64,000 bases of DNA from Polytrichum commune (Eukaryota > Streptophyta > Polytrichopsida > Polytrichales > Polytrichaceae), in assembly GCA_950295325.1 (NCBI GenBank), contig OX485804.1, positions 56,036,429 through 56,100,428 of the forward strand. Reading direction: 5' to 3'. The position numbers and the translations under genes were made by a program. Of the stretch, positions 1 to 9,128 are shown piece after piece (the stretch's first letter is position 1; each line of letters opens with the position of its first letter). The notes under the pieces are model-generated. The model saw only the letters and a list, made by a program, of their open reading frames with translations. It was not told the origin of the DNA and made no database searches.

Positions 1-330
1 TTCTTGTTCTCCATCTTCTATTGATCATATTTACGTTGTGATGAAATTCACGTTGCATTAGAAAATCTATGATGAAACATGAACAGAAATTGGAATGAGA
101 ATCAGGTCTCCTCTTTAGGAATGGTTATCGGAAGTGCGCATGTGTTGATCCCTTACATGGATACATTAGGTCTCCTCAGTTGTGTTGACTATTGAGGTAC
201 AGTAGGTGATATAGTTTGAAGACGTACTCCAATCTCTTATAAACCTGTGTCTTTATGCTGTCTGTTCTTAGATCCACACCTAACCATGCACCATTTAAAA
301 AAAGGTGTTTGATAATGAAAGCTGGACTTG
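1..330. repeat. Dispersed repeat family A, copy at left edge
   Basis: The stretch matches about 27270-27560 in order and spacing. Both hold a run like GTTGCATTAGCAAATCTATG, then a TATCGGAAG-CGCATGT block, then a GAAGACGTA block, then a line beginning CTTAGATCCACACCTAACC or a relative. Shorter related pieces lie near 16890-16960, 21060-21160, 48560-48600 and 55440-55540. No coding potential is seen and the family was not identified. The copies are diverged, so it is old. Confidence 0.55.
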
Positions 331-514
331 AAAACTAAAGCTATCCACTGGTGTGCTCTGCTTGCAGAACATTCTTAACTATGCGTGTAGTGTTCCGGTG
401 CAAATAAATAAATCTCAGGGTATCTCCAAATAACCTAATAATCATTTAAATTGGACGCACTTACGAATCTTGATGGATGAGAGAATGCCTCATGTCCGAA
501 AATAGGCAACAATA

Positions 515-889
515 GAGTTATCCTCTAACTCAACATGACTTTGGTTGGGAGTTGGTTGTTTTGAGTGTCAAACCCATTTTGGAACGAGGTACTAAAATGA
601 GTTTGACACTCGAGGAACCTGTATAGAATGTTCTCTTTCAAACCTCCAGCAAACAATGAATATTCTATACTGGATCGTTGAGTGTCAAAGTCATCTTGGT
701 AGGAGGTCCTAAAATGGGTTTGGCCCTCAAAGAACCCGGATAGATGGTTCTTTGTTCGGACCTCCACACTATCTCCAAGCATGCACCACAAGTGGGAAGG
801 AATTATTGATATTTTACACAAAACAGCCAGTGGAAAATCATAGGGGATGAACTCATAATGAAACGTCCCATTCAGCTAAAGGATAGCTC
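515..889. mobile_element. MITE with TA target duplication, GAGTTATCC family, copy 1
   Basis: The element starts GAGTTATCCTCTAACTCA and ends with the imperfect inverse (AGCTAAAGGATAGCTC). It is flanked by TA on both sides (513-514 and 890-891). The interior holds blocks shared with the copies at 2620-2868 and 5059-5384 (GTTTGGCCCTCAA, CTCCAAGCATGCACCA). No transposase is present, so it is non-autonomous. TA duplication suggests a Tc1/mariner-type mobiliser. It probably lies in an intron of the hydrolase gene. Confidence 0.7.
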
Positions 890-1153
890 TAATGAGCTGT
901 TGACTAATGAGACCTTAGCTTGCCACTTGACTATACATTTATGCATGCAAACATGAATCTTGATTCTTGGAAATTTATTCATGAAGCTAGAATAGAAGGG
1001 GAACATCCTTACAAAGCTCAATTATGTTATGTGATCTCTGAGATTGGCATTCTCTTGAAATCTGTTATCAAATTTCATTATAGTCATGCATTGTCACATG
1101 AAATTTTAGCAAGGACTTGCATTTAGGGTTTGTGTATCTCTCTCTGTTTGCAG

Positions 1154-1512
1154 GGGCACCAATTGCTGGCTCTGCAATTGATGCAGTGAAGGAAGTGGTA
1201 GGCTACGTGAGCCTAGGCTACCCTTTCGGCACCTTGTCGTCCATCCTGTTCGGCCGACACAACAAGCTGTGTCTGCAGTCTCAGAAGCCCAAGCTTTTTG
1301 TGATGGGCACTAATGATGGCTTCACGAGTGTGAAGCAACTTGAAAGCAAGCTCAAGACCGCAGCAGGTCGTGTTGAGAAGCGGTTAGTACGAGGTGCAGG
1401 CCACTTTGAGATGGAAGGGCCTCAGTACGAAGAAAACATGGTGGATTACATCACCACCTTCACAGACAGTTTGCAACAAGTAGTCAAAACAGAAGATCCA
1501 CCTCCTAATTAA
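1154..1512 (+). CDS. Alpha/beta-hydrolase (KANL3/Tex30-like), C-terminal exon
   Basis: This is the last exon of a soluble alpha/beta-hydrolase-fold protein; upstream exons lie to the left of the window or further up the intron. The exon follows a pyrimidine-rich tract and TTTGCAG acceptor ending at 1153 and runs 119 codons to a TAA at 1510-1512. The residues GYVSLGYPFG, SQKPKLFVMGTNDGFTS and GAGHFEMEGPQYEENMV match the C-terminal half of a plant hydrolase family that I recall as related to KANL3/Tex30. The aspartate of NDGF and the histidine of GAGHF sit where the acid and histidine of a catalytic triad lie; the nucleophile elbow would be in missing exons. The start is not in the window. The substrate is unknown. 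The GrpE gene is convergent, with stop codons about 0.9 kb apart. Confidence 0.8.
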
Positions 1513-2426
1513 GGCCTCTGGAGGGAGGAGTTCCTCAGCATTTGTACAATAGCTGTAAAATACATGTTCCATCTTCCTCACATCAGATGTAAAATTTGCT
1601 CAGGACTAAAAAATTTGTTCCAACCTTAGCTGTGGGATATCATGCGGACATGACTCAAAGCAACTGTGAATACGGCAGTCATTGTCCAAATTGTCATCTC
1701 CTAAACAGCCTATTTTTGGGGCTTGCTTCTTCACCTTGACGGACTTAAAGATGCAGTGAAGAACCTCATCAGTAGGGTGACTGAGAACTGCCAACTTTAA
1801 AGTCATGTTGGAAGTGGGGAACCTTAAATCCAGGTACATAAGTTGCTTTGTTTGAGTATAGTACACAGATTTTGTTCATGATTTTTCATCTGTTGCACAA
1901 CACCGACCAAAGAAGAAGGGCATTGAATTGCACCACCCGTCCCTATCCATACAATCATATTGTACTTCGCAAGTCAGTTGTAAGTTGTTTATAATAGTAA
2001 ACATCACTATGATTAGAATGCTTCCAGCTAGGATATCATCAACCTTTTAATTTGAAAATTGGTCTATATTTTGTGATTCAGGGCGAGAATGTATAACCAC
2101 TTTGCTGTGGAAGCATTCAACAAGAGGAGTGTGTTTTTTCAGAATCTCTGATAGCTTGGCCTACACTTTCTAGGGCATACATACACTTTAGCAAATCTTG
2201 TGTAGATAGGACTTGCCCAATGTGACATTTCAACCAGATATGACCAATCAATTCTAGAACACATGCAATTCCATATTGTGGCAATTGCAGTGGCAAGATA
2301 CTTTATCTTTTAAAAAATGTTCACAAACTCTTCACTGACTAACTTTCAGCCGCCCCCAGTTCAACTATTCAGGTACAACTGGAGCTTTTACACTGAGTTC
2401 CCCTATAGGGCTCCGTGTGTGACTAC
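1513..2426. other. Convergent 3' flanks of hydrolase and GrpE genes
   Basis: There is no gene here that I can support. It should hold the 3' untranslated regions of both genes. A small - strand ORF at 1606-1866 has no recognisable motif and was not accepted. Confidence 0.6.
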
Positions 2427-5400
2427 CTACTCTGCTTTCTCCTTGACCACCCCAACAACAGCAGGTCGAATGACTCGATCATGTAGCTTATACCCAGTCT
2501 GCACATTAAAACCCAAAACCTGGCCTTATAACTCGACATCTCAGAGTAATGTAGGTACAGAAAAACAACACACCCAGTGCTAGACCAAGAGACACACCTA
2601 TGTAATTGCAAGGACAATAGGATTATCCTTTACTTTAACCAGACATTCAGTATATTTCATGCTTGGTGTTGGTGGTGGAGGTTTGAAAGATGAACATTCT
2701 ATATCGGTTATTAAAAATGAGTTTGGCCCTCAACAAACCGATATATAATATTCCTTCAAACCTGCACACCAACTCCAAGGATGCACCAAAAATTTACCAA
2801 ACATGGAAAGTGTTGTATCCAAGACAAGCAATTCCTGCCCAAAAGTTCATTGAATTTAAGAATAACTCTAATAAGCTCCCAAAGACATGTAATATTCTAT
2901 ACCGACTTTGAGAAAGCTTTTGTAACCACTGGATCAGGCATGCTTAGTTCCATACTCAGCAGATGATTACATACCTTCATGACCACAGCAATCGTGCCAG
3001 GGTCTTTAGAATTATCTTCAACTTCAAAGACAGCCTGGTGTTGGTTTGGATCAAAAACCTGACCCTCTGGATCATATCGCTCAAGACCGTGTTTCTTAAA
3101 GACCTGCCACCCGCCCAAACGCACATTTGCATCAGAATTGAGCAAAAATCTTTGAAGGACGTATTGTCAGTGGGGAACAGTTGTGTGGCATTTGCCAGCT
3201 AGAAAAACAATACTCATACATAACTAAGAGTAGATCCTAGAGCAACTCCTATGGTCACTGGAAAATGATTCTCTCAATATTCAGCTTTCTAGGGTTTTAG
3301 GGGGCAGGACCACATGCTCATCTCACTCACAGAGCCTGTCTTCCAAATCCTTATTGCCCACAATTTATTAAGAGAGACGCAACCCTCCAAATCCCTTCCC
3401 ACCCTCAAGAATTGAGAGGCAAAAGGCTTTAGAAAGTACTCTCTATCTCAACAATCGGTGGGCAATGAAGATCATGCGGCATTGGTCCAAAACTTTGGAA
3501 GATGATAATTATTGAGTATCAGATTACAGTGACTATAGGAGTTGCCTAAGCATTGCAATAGACTGGGACGTAGGATTGAAGGACAAAGAAACACCTGCAT
3601 CAGCTGCTTGTCTGTCATCTCTACACCTTCCAGGAGTGACTGCAAAACCTTCGGATTAACCTCGGCATCATCCGCATTTGCCGATTTACGAACACTCTCA
3701 ACTGCTCGCCCCAGGTTGTCGGCCACGTCTAGAAGACTGGTTGCAAATCCCTGCACAGTTCCACATGCTACCATCGTCAAGAGGTAGAACCCAATTCCAC
3801 ACCAACTGTCTGATTGTCAGTTGCAAGTGACAACAATTACAATCTTGTCATGACACAATGAAGTTCTCTTTATGTAATGAATGATATCCTATATTATGCA
3901 CACTATCAGTGACAAGTTTCAAGCACATTATTGTGGTATTAAAAAAATTGATGTCTAGGAGCACTGGATGGTCCTACACATGTATAGAGGTGGAACTGGT
4001 GTCTCTAGAGTCACATGAACAAAGAATGAAGACGTAGAGGTAAAAGTGCCACAAGAGGAACACCAGAACAATCTCACTGATGCTCCTACTTCAGGCAGAT
4101 GACATTCTTGTGAAATTCTGTACAGAACCCAATTTCAGCCTTAATATGACAATCGGTGATTAGAACTTTTGCTCACAAAGTAGTGAAGTGTAATGAACTC
4201 CTTAGGCAGGTTGAGATAAAAAAAAGACCACAACCTGACCAGTTCTTAGGACATGAGTTCAAACTAAAGATTTTCAAATAGGAACAAAAACCTCGGACAA
4301 GTGGATGGGATACCTGGATGGAGTATTTTCGTGTCGATTCTGCTTCCCGTCTTGAACGGTCCATCACATTCTCCATCTCAGCATAGCTGCGAAGCAGCTT
4401 GTCCTTTGAATCAGCTAGAGCTTGTTCCTTCTCCTCTAAAAGTGCCTCCCTTTCCCCTAAAAGGCTCATTAGGTCTTCATTCTCTTTCAACAAATCCTCG
4501 TGTGCTTTCACATCCTGTTGACCACCTGAGCCAGAATTCAGAAGATTGTTTTAAGTATCAAGTTGCAACAGGTATACTTGATTATACCTAAATCAGGCTG
4601 GTGTATAAATGCAAAGATGGTGCAAACATTGATTGCTTATTCAGACGAAGTACTAAAAAAGTGGAGAAACTATTCTTTCGACTGTATCCCGCAAGACCTG
4701 AATTTCTGTGTTTCATGTCTTGAGACTACATAAAAAATAAGTCTTAAGTTCTTTTTCATCCCCTAAGAGCACATTGTCCCACCGAAGCAGTCCTTTCTGA
4801 AAAGGAGAAGCAGATTCTATCATGCACTAGGGATTCAGAAAAGAGTAGTGCTTTGTATAGTGAAAGAATCACTAAATGACATTAATGGGTAACATAGAAT
4901 GCAAATGTTTCAATTTAGTCATGGAACTATTGTCACAGGAGCCATTTCAAGAATCAGCTCTCGTGTTCACTTGTGTGTCCTGCTTGATTTAAAAAAACAT
5001 CAAAGCCTTATGCAGGAAAATTATTGAACTCATGTCCTAGTTTCCTGACTAGACATTAGAGTTCTCCTCTAACTCAACATAAGTTTTAAATGAGTTGGTT
5101 AATTTGCATACAACACCTTCCATGTTCAGTAAGTCATCAGTGCATGGTTGGAGGTAGCATTCTATATTGGTTCTATATCAGTGCATGGTTGTAGGTAGAG
5201 TTGCTAAAATTACTTTGGCCCTTAATGAACCAAAATAGGTTTTTCTGCGTTCAAATTCAAAGACTACCTCCAAGCATGCACCATAAGTGGAAAGAAATTA
5301 TTGATGTTGTATGTAAAACAACCAATGGAAAATCACAGAGGATCAACTCTCAACAAAAAGTCCAAATGAGTTGAAGGATAACTCTATTAATCACAAAATA

Positions 5401-6852
5401 AATAAATAAACAAAACAAAAAAAGGACCACTTCTGCACTGACCTGTGCCTCCTTTATCATCACCAGTGTAAGGTGGTTGAATTGGCTCATCTTTCTCTTC
5501 CGAGCTAGCCACTGTGTCTTCAGTAGACGTAGTCCCAGGAGCCCCAGACTTGCCACTCACTTCTGGTGATGCAACAGACGAGAATGATGCTGCATGAATG
5601 CCAGCGAATGACTCAAAAGCAGGGGCAGCATGGGGAAGAGGACAGGCTGCAGATGCCCACCTTTGCTGCAGAGAATCGACACAATTCCAAATCAACAACA
5701 GAAATCGTCATTGTGGAGAAGTCCAGTGTAGAATCATGTGATCATGGGGCATATGATGCACATTACATTCCGATTTGAATAAATTACCTATGGTTGAGAG
5801 CCTTTCCTTGCAGAACGAATCACTCAGGAACTTGGTTCAGAATCAGAATAGTGTTTGTGACGATGCCATCAGGCACAAGAATGTGCAAAACTCATAACCT
5901 AAGACATGGACCTCAACACATAGTCCTGTGAATGCTTACATCTGCCAGATTCAAAAGTTCAAATTTTCCATCAACTACATGTTGTAGTGGATGGACCAAG
6001 TACAGAATGGAATATACATTATTGCTGAGGATACCCAATATTATAATCAGGTGATCATGGGCAATGCACCTTACACTACAATTTGAGAAAAATTTCTTGT
6101 CCTGAGGGCCTTTCCTTGCACAAAAAAATACTCAGGAACTTGGTATAGAATAGTATTTATGAGAATGCCGCCAGGCGCAAGAATGTGCAAAACCCCAAAC
6201 TTAGAACATGGACCTCAACAGGATAGTCCTGCCAAAACCTTCCATCTGCCAAAATCCAAACATTCAGATTTTCCATCAACTAGATGGAGTATTTGACAGA
6301 CCATGTGGTTAATGAAATAGTCATTATTGCTGAGGATATCCACTATAGAATCACGTCATCAGGGGGCAATGAGCCTTACACTACAATTTGAATCAAATTT
6401 CCTGTGTTCAGAACCTGTCCTAGCAGAAAAAATCACTCAGGAACTTGGCTTAGAATAGTATGCGTGACAGTGCAAGACCTCAACCCTAAACAAGGACCTC
6501 ATCAACAACACAGCCCTGCCAAAACCTTCCATCTGCCGAAAATCCGAATGTTCACATTTTCCATCACCTACGTGTTGGAGACGAGTCTTAACCCTAAAAA
6601 CACTGGATGCTCAGAGTGACAAATCCAATGCAACCACTCCCAGGGGTTGAAAGAAGAAACACATACCTTGTGCAACGAATGCATGGGTTGCAGATCGGAA
6701 TCCCTGAGGGATTGAAGAGTGGAAGGACGAGAGCTGTGCGTTGTTGTAGGTGCTTCCCTCACAGTAGTGCGACCCAAACGACTGGGCTCCTTCTGAAACG
6801 CTCTCAGAAGGGCACGCGCGTAGTGCATACTACGCTGCGCGCTGCCGCTCAT
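2427..6852 (-). CDS. Mitochondrial-type GrpE co-chaperone (nucleotide exchange factor), six exons
   Basis: GrpE/Mge1 proteins release ADP from Hsp70 in the mitochondrial matrix, supporting protein import and folding. Exons, 5' to 3': 6852-6667, 5665-5443, 4525-4314, 3750-3595, 3103-2975, 2498-2427. All have GT-AG introns and phases agree, giving 325 aa. Residues 1-62 (MSGSAQRSMHYARALLRAF...) are Arg/Ser-rich without acids early on, like a mitochondrial presequence. Residues 63-136 are a low-complexity linker. Residues about 142-205 form the long helix (KLLRSYAEMENVMDRSRREAE). Then come ATSLLDVADNLGRA, GVEMTDKQLMQVFKKHGLE, and a beta-domain ending TGYKLHDRVIRPAVVGVV. The HDRVIRPA motif favours the mitochondrial over the plastid form. 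The start is the first ATG after a possible 5' UTR acceptor. The gene looks intact. Introns 2 and 5 carry related MITEs and intron 1 is mostly a tandem repeat. Confidence 0.93.
2620..2868. mobile_element. MITE, GAGTTATCC family, copy 2 (GrpE intron 5)
   Basis: This is a shorter, more diverged copy of the family seen at 515-889. It begins GGATTATCCTTTACTTTAA and ends AATTTAAGAATAACTC, with TA on both sides (2618-2619 and 2869-2870). It shares the internal blocks GTTTGGCCCTCAA and CTCCAAGGATGCACCA. It lies wholly within GrpE intron 5 (2499-2974), clear of both splice sites. Confidence 0.6.
5059..5384. mobile_element. MITE, GAGTTATCC family, copy 3 (GrpE intron 2)
   Basis: The element begins GAGTTCTCCTCTAACTCA and ends with its close inverse GAGTTGAAGGATAACTC. 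It is flanked by TA (5057-5058, 5385-5386). Interior blocks match copy 1 (CTCCAAGCATGCACCA, then AAGTGG-AA-GAATTATTGAT-like). It lies in GrpE intron 2, and its right end is about 60 bp from the donor side of exon 2. Confidence 0.72.
5705..6570. repeat. Three-unit tandem repeat (~306 bp) filling GrpE intron 1
   Basis: The marker CCTTTCCTTGCA or a variant recurs at 5801, 6109 and 6414, giving periods of 308 and 305 bp. Each unit also holds ACTCAGGAACTTGG, then a line like AACATGGACCTCAACA, then ATCTGCC, then TTTTCCATCA. The units are diverged but collinear. They occupy most of intron 1 (5666-6666), so the intron grew by tandem duplication. Confidence 0.8.
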
Positions 6853-7064
6853 CTTGGCTTCGCCCAATCCAAGCCTCCTGTGTGCAAATGCAAACACAAA
6901 TAGAAATGCTGGCACAACACGGTATGAAACAAACTCTATTGCAATGTGAGAGAGGGGAGAGAGAGAGAGGGAGTGTCACAGGCGATGATCATAAGCCGAA
7001 GAAGCTGGAGATGAAGACGACGAAGGAGAATGTGAGTGTCAAGATTCCTTCGCCATTTTGGTGC

Positions 7065-7102
7065 AACCCTAAAACCCTAACACTTGGGAGAGCTGCTTAT
7101 AC
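7065..7102 (-). promoter_or_regulatory. Candidate GrpE core promoter: TATA-like box and telo-box
   Basis: On the - strand a GGTATAAGC box (TATAA at 7097-7101) lies about 245 bp upstream of the GrpE start codon. A doubled CCCTAA tract (AACCCTAAAACCCTAA on the + strand, 7065-7080) lies just downstream of it. Telo-boxes (AAACCCTA) near transcription starts are known in plant genes for housekeeping and organelle biogenesis. Assignment rests on position and motif only. Confidence 0.4.
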
Positions 7103-7146
7103 CTTGGGGTGACATCATCACAACCTCTAAGTTCATGTAAAGCTAA

Positions 7147-7668
7147 GGGTGAGTTTCCATATAGGCCACTCGCCCACTAGATTCTAGATAATAGTAGGTT
7201 AGAGGTGGTCGCATGTAGTTAACCACAAGTCATCATCCAATCATTGTCTAGTGGTCCCCTAGAATGTGGGGGGCCATAGACACAAGTCGTTAAATTTCCA
7301 TGTGCTCACTAAAGAATCTTAAACCTACAAGTGTTGGTCACCCAAAGATTGAAGATTGAGGAGGTTAATAAGTGACCATGAATTTTTTTCTAGTGGTCCC
7401 CTAGAATGTGGGGGGCCATAGACACAAGTCGTTAGATTTTCATGTGCTCACTAAAGAATCTTAAACCTACAAGTGCTGGTCACCCAAAGATTGAAGATTG
7501 TTTTTAAGAGGAGGAGGAGGTTAATAAGTGACCATGAATTTGAGAAGATGAGAGTAGCTTGTTGGCACATACAAACCTTACCCCACTGGATTCCCTCTAC
7601 ATTTGGGCGGGCTTGTCCTTATTCACACTAGAATATGATGGGCAAGCTACCTACATGGAAACTCACCC
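7147..7668. mobile_element. PIF/Harbinger-type (Tourist-like) MITE, 522 bp
   Basis: The left end reads GGGTGAGTTTCCATATAG and the right end is its inverse, differing at one base in the first 18 (GGGTGAGTTTCCATGTAG). Similarity continues more weakly for about 40 bp. The 3-bp direct repeat TAA flanks it (7144-7146 and 7669-7671), the duplication expected of PIF/Harbinger. It inserted about 45 bp upstream of the candidate GrpE TATA box. An internal tandem duplication is listed separately. No transposase is encoded. Confidence 0.78.
7247..7547. repeat. Two-unit tandem duplication (~142 bp) inside the MITE
   Basis: TCTAGTGGTCCCCTAGAATG begins at 7247 and again at 7389. Both are followed by the same order of blocks, GGGGGGCCATAGACACAAG, CACTAAAGAATC and CACCCAAAGATTGAAGATT. 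The second unit carries an extra stretch near 7500-7515. The units are nearly identical, so the duplication is fairly recent. Confidence 0.85.
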
Positions 7669-7708
7669 TAAATGTACCTCTTTACTACAAGGAATAACAA
7701 ATAATGTA

Positions 7709-8061
7709 CAGTCTAAACGATGTAATATCAACTTCCTTAATGTCACTCCTCCTCTTATATCCCGAAACCCTAGGGAACAGATTTTCTTAGTTTAAATCTC
7801 ACTCCTTATTGTCACGTTCCCTTCCCATACATCATGGGTGTTAACGTAAACCACCAAAGAATTGAACAAACCACACTCACACGCATTGTTCTCGTCATTG
7901 TAATGATTGTCATTATTGCAATGTTGACTTTATGTTATTCCATAACGTCACATGCTATTAACTTTCTAATATCATGCATCCATGTTAACACTATTGTAGA
8001 ACTCCTTAAGATCACGTGCACTGTAGTTGCCACAAAGTGTGATCTTAGAGAGTTTTGAGTG
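7709..8061. mobile_element. Pogo/Emigrant-like MITE, 353 bp
   Basis: The ends are CAGTCTAAACGATGTAATAT on the left and an imperfect inverse on the right (GATCTTAGAGAGTTTTGAGTG), with TA at 7707-7708 and 8062-8063. The interior is collinear with the copy at 14232-14585, sharing TATTGTCACGTTCCCTTCC-like, AAACCACCAAA, ATTATTGCAATGT and CATGCATCCATGTTAACACT-like blocks. The two copies have almost the same length. Non-autonomous. Confidence 0.65.
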
Positions 8062-8063
8062 TA

Positions 8064-9128
8064 TTTAGTGTCTAGGGTATTTTATGTCATTGTGGTAAGT
8101 GTTCTAATGACACTTCTTATGAATAAGGATCATTTTACATGAGGACTCGAGGCCAATTTGCAGGAGAGTTGTAACCTTGTAGTATTGATTAGCTTTCATT
8201 GACCGGGTTGCAACTCACAGTTGACCAACCACTTCTCGGATGACATACACATACATTAAGTATTAAACATTCAACAAACTCATGACCACAAAAAATAGCA
8301 TGTTTCGATTCAACTTACAAATGGAAGCATAACGAAACACACATTGCATGCTTGTTGTTGCAACCCAAGATCCTAATATTATGTAAATCTACAATGTGAA
8401 AATTCAGGCTTCCACTTTAAAGTGAGGATCAATCTCTGTATCCACACAAAAGATGGCATCTAAGTAGTCAATGGATCCAGCAAGCCAAGCACTCCAAAGA
8501 CTTCATATTTCCCGTGGCAACTTGAGGTACTTAATGCAACTGAATCTGTTTGCACAGAAAGCTTCAAATCGTTGTAAATCAACATGTGTCATATGCAACA
8601 AAGCAATGACTGAATCTGCCAAGTTGACGTGAAAAAATGAAAGAAAATAAATGAAAAAAGAAAAGAAAAGAAAAAACTCGGGATTGACTGTGCACGAGAC
8701 AAATGGAGAAGATTCAAGTGAACATATATAGTGGTCTTTGGGAGGGCCCATCATGTTTCATATAAACTGTACAAATTCTTAAGTAACTTACATAGTTGAT
8801 GGATTTCCTTTGGAATCTCAAGGCTGCAGCAATCTGAGCACAATGTGTATAATCTTTCTACTTCTCAATAGCTGCCATTTTAATTAGCCCTATGGCGGCT
8901 ACTGAAGTATGAACTAATCCAAAGTGGAGATTTAAATGATGCAATTAAATTAGCGCTGGCCACCAAAATGGTGGCAACCAAAGAATGAGTGACTCCAATG
9001 TGGAGGTGTAAATCTCTATAATGTAATGTAATCAGGGCAGGCAACATGATGGCTGCCAAAGAATGAATGAGTTTGATGTTGAGGTCAAAATTGTTTGTGC
9101 GTGATGTGATATCTCATGGCGCACTTTG
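8064..9128. other. Spacer between GrpE upstream region and P450 copy 1
   Basis: No gene is supported. Around 8885-9065 a short diverged duplication is visible (GGCGGCTAC, then CAAAATGGTGGCAACCAAAG, then AACATGATGGCTGCCAAAG). The P450 3' UTR should end somewhere in the right part. Confidence 0.5.

Noticed and set aside
525-821. 98-codon - strand ORF
   Set aside because: It lies inside the MITE at 515-889, and its repeated peptide comes from the element's internal duplication. The frame is not kept in the other copies.
1606-1866. 86-codon - strand ORF downstream of GrpE
   Set aside because: No motif and no splice link to the GrpE exons, whose last exon ends cleanly at the TAG at 2427-2429.
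6853-6915. Upstream extension of the GrpE reading frame
   Set aside because: The frame is open upstream but starts with GTG, and TTTGCACACAG looks like a 5' UTR splice acceptor. The ATG at 6852 gives a normal presequence.
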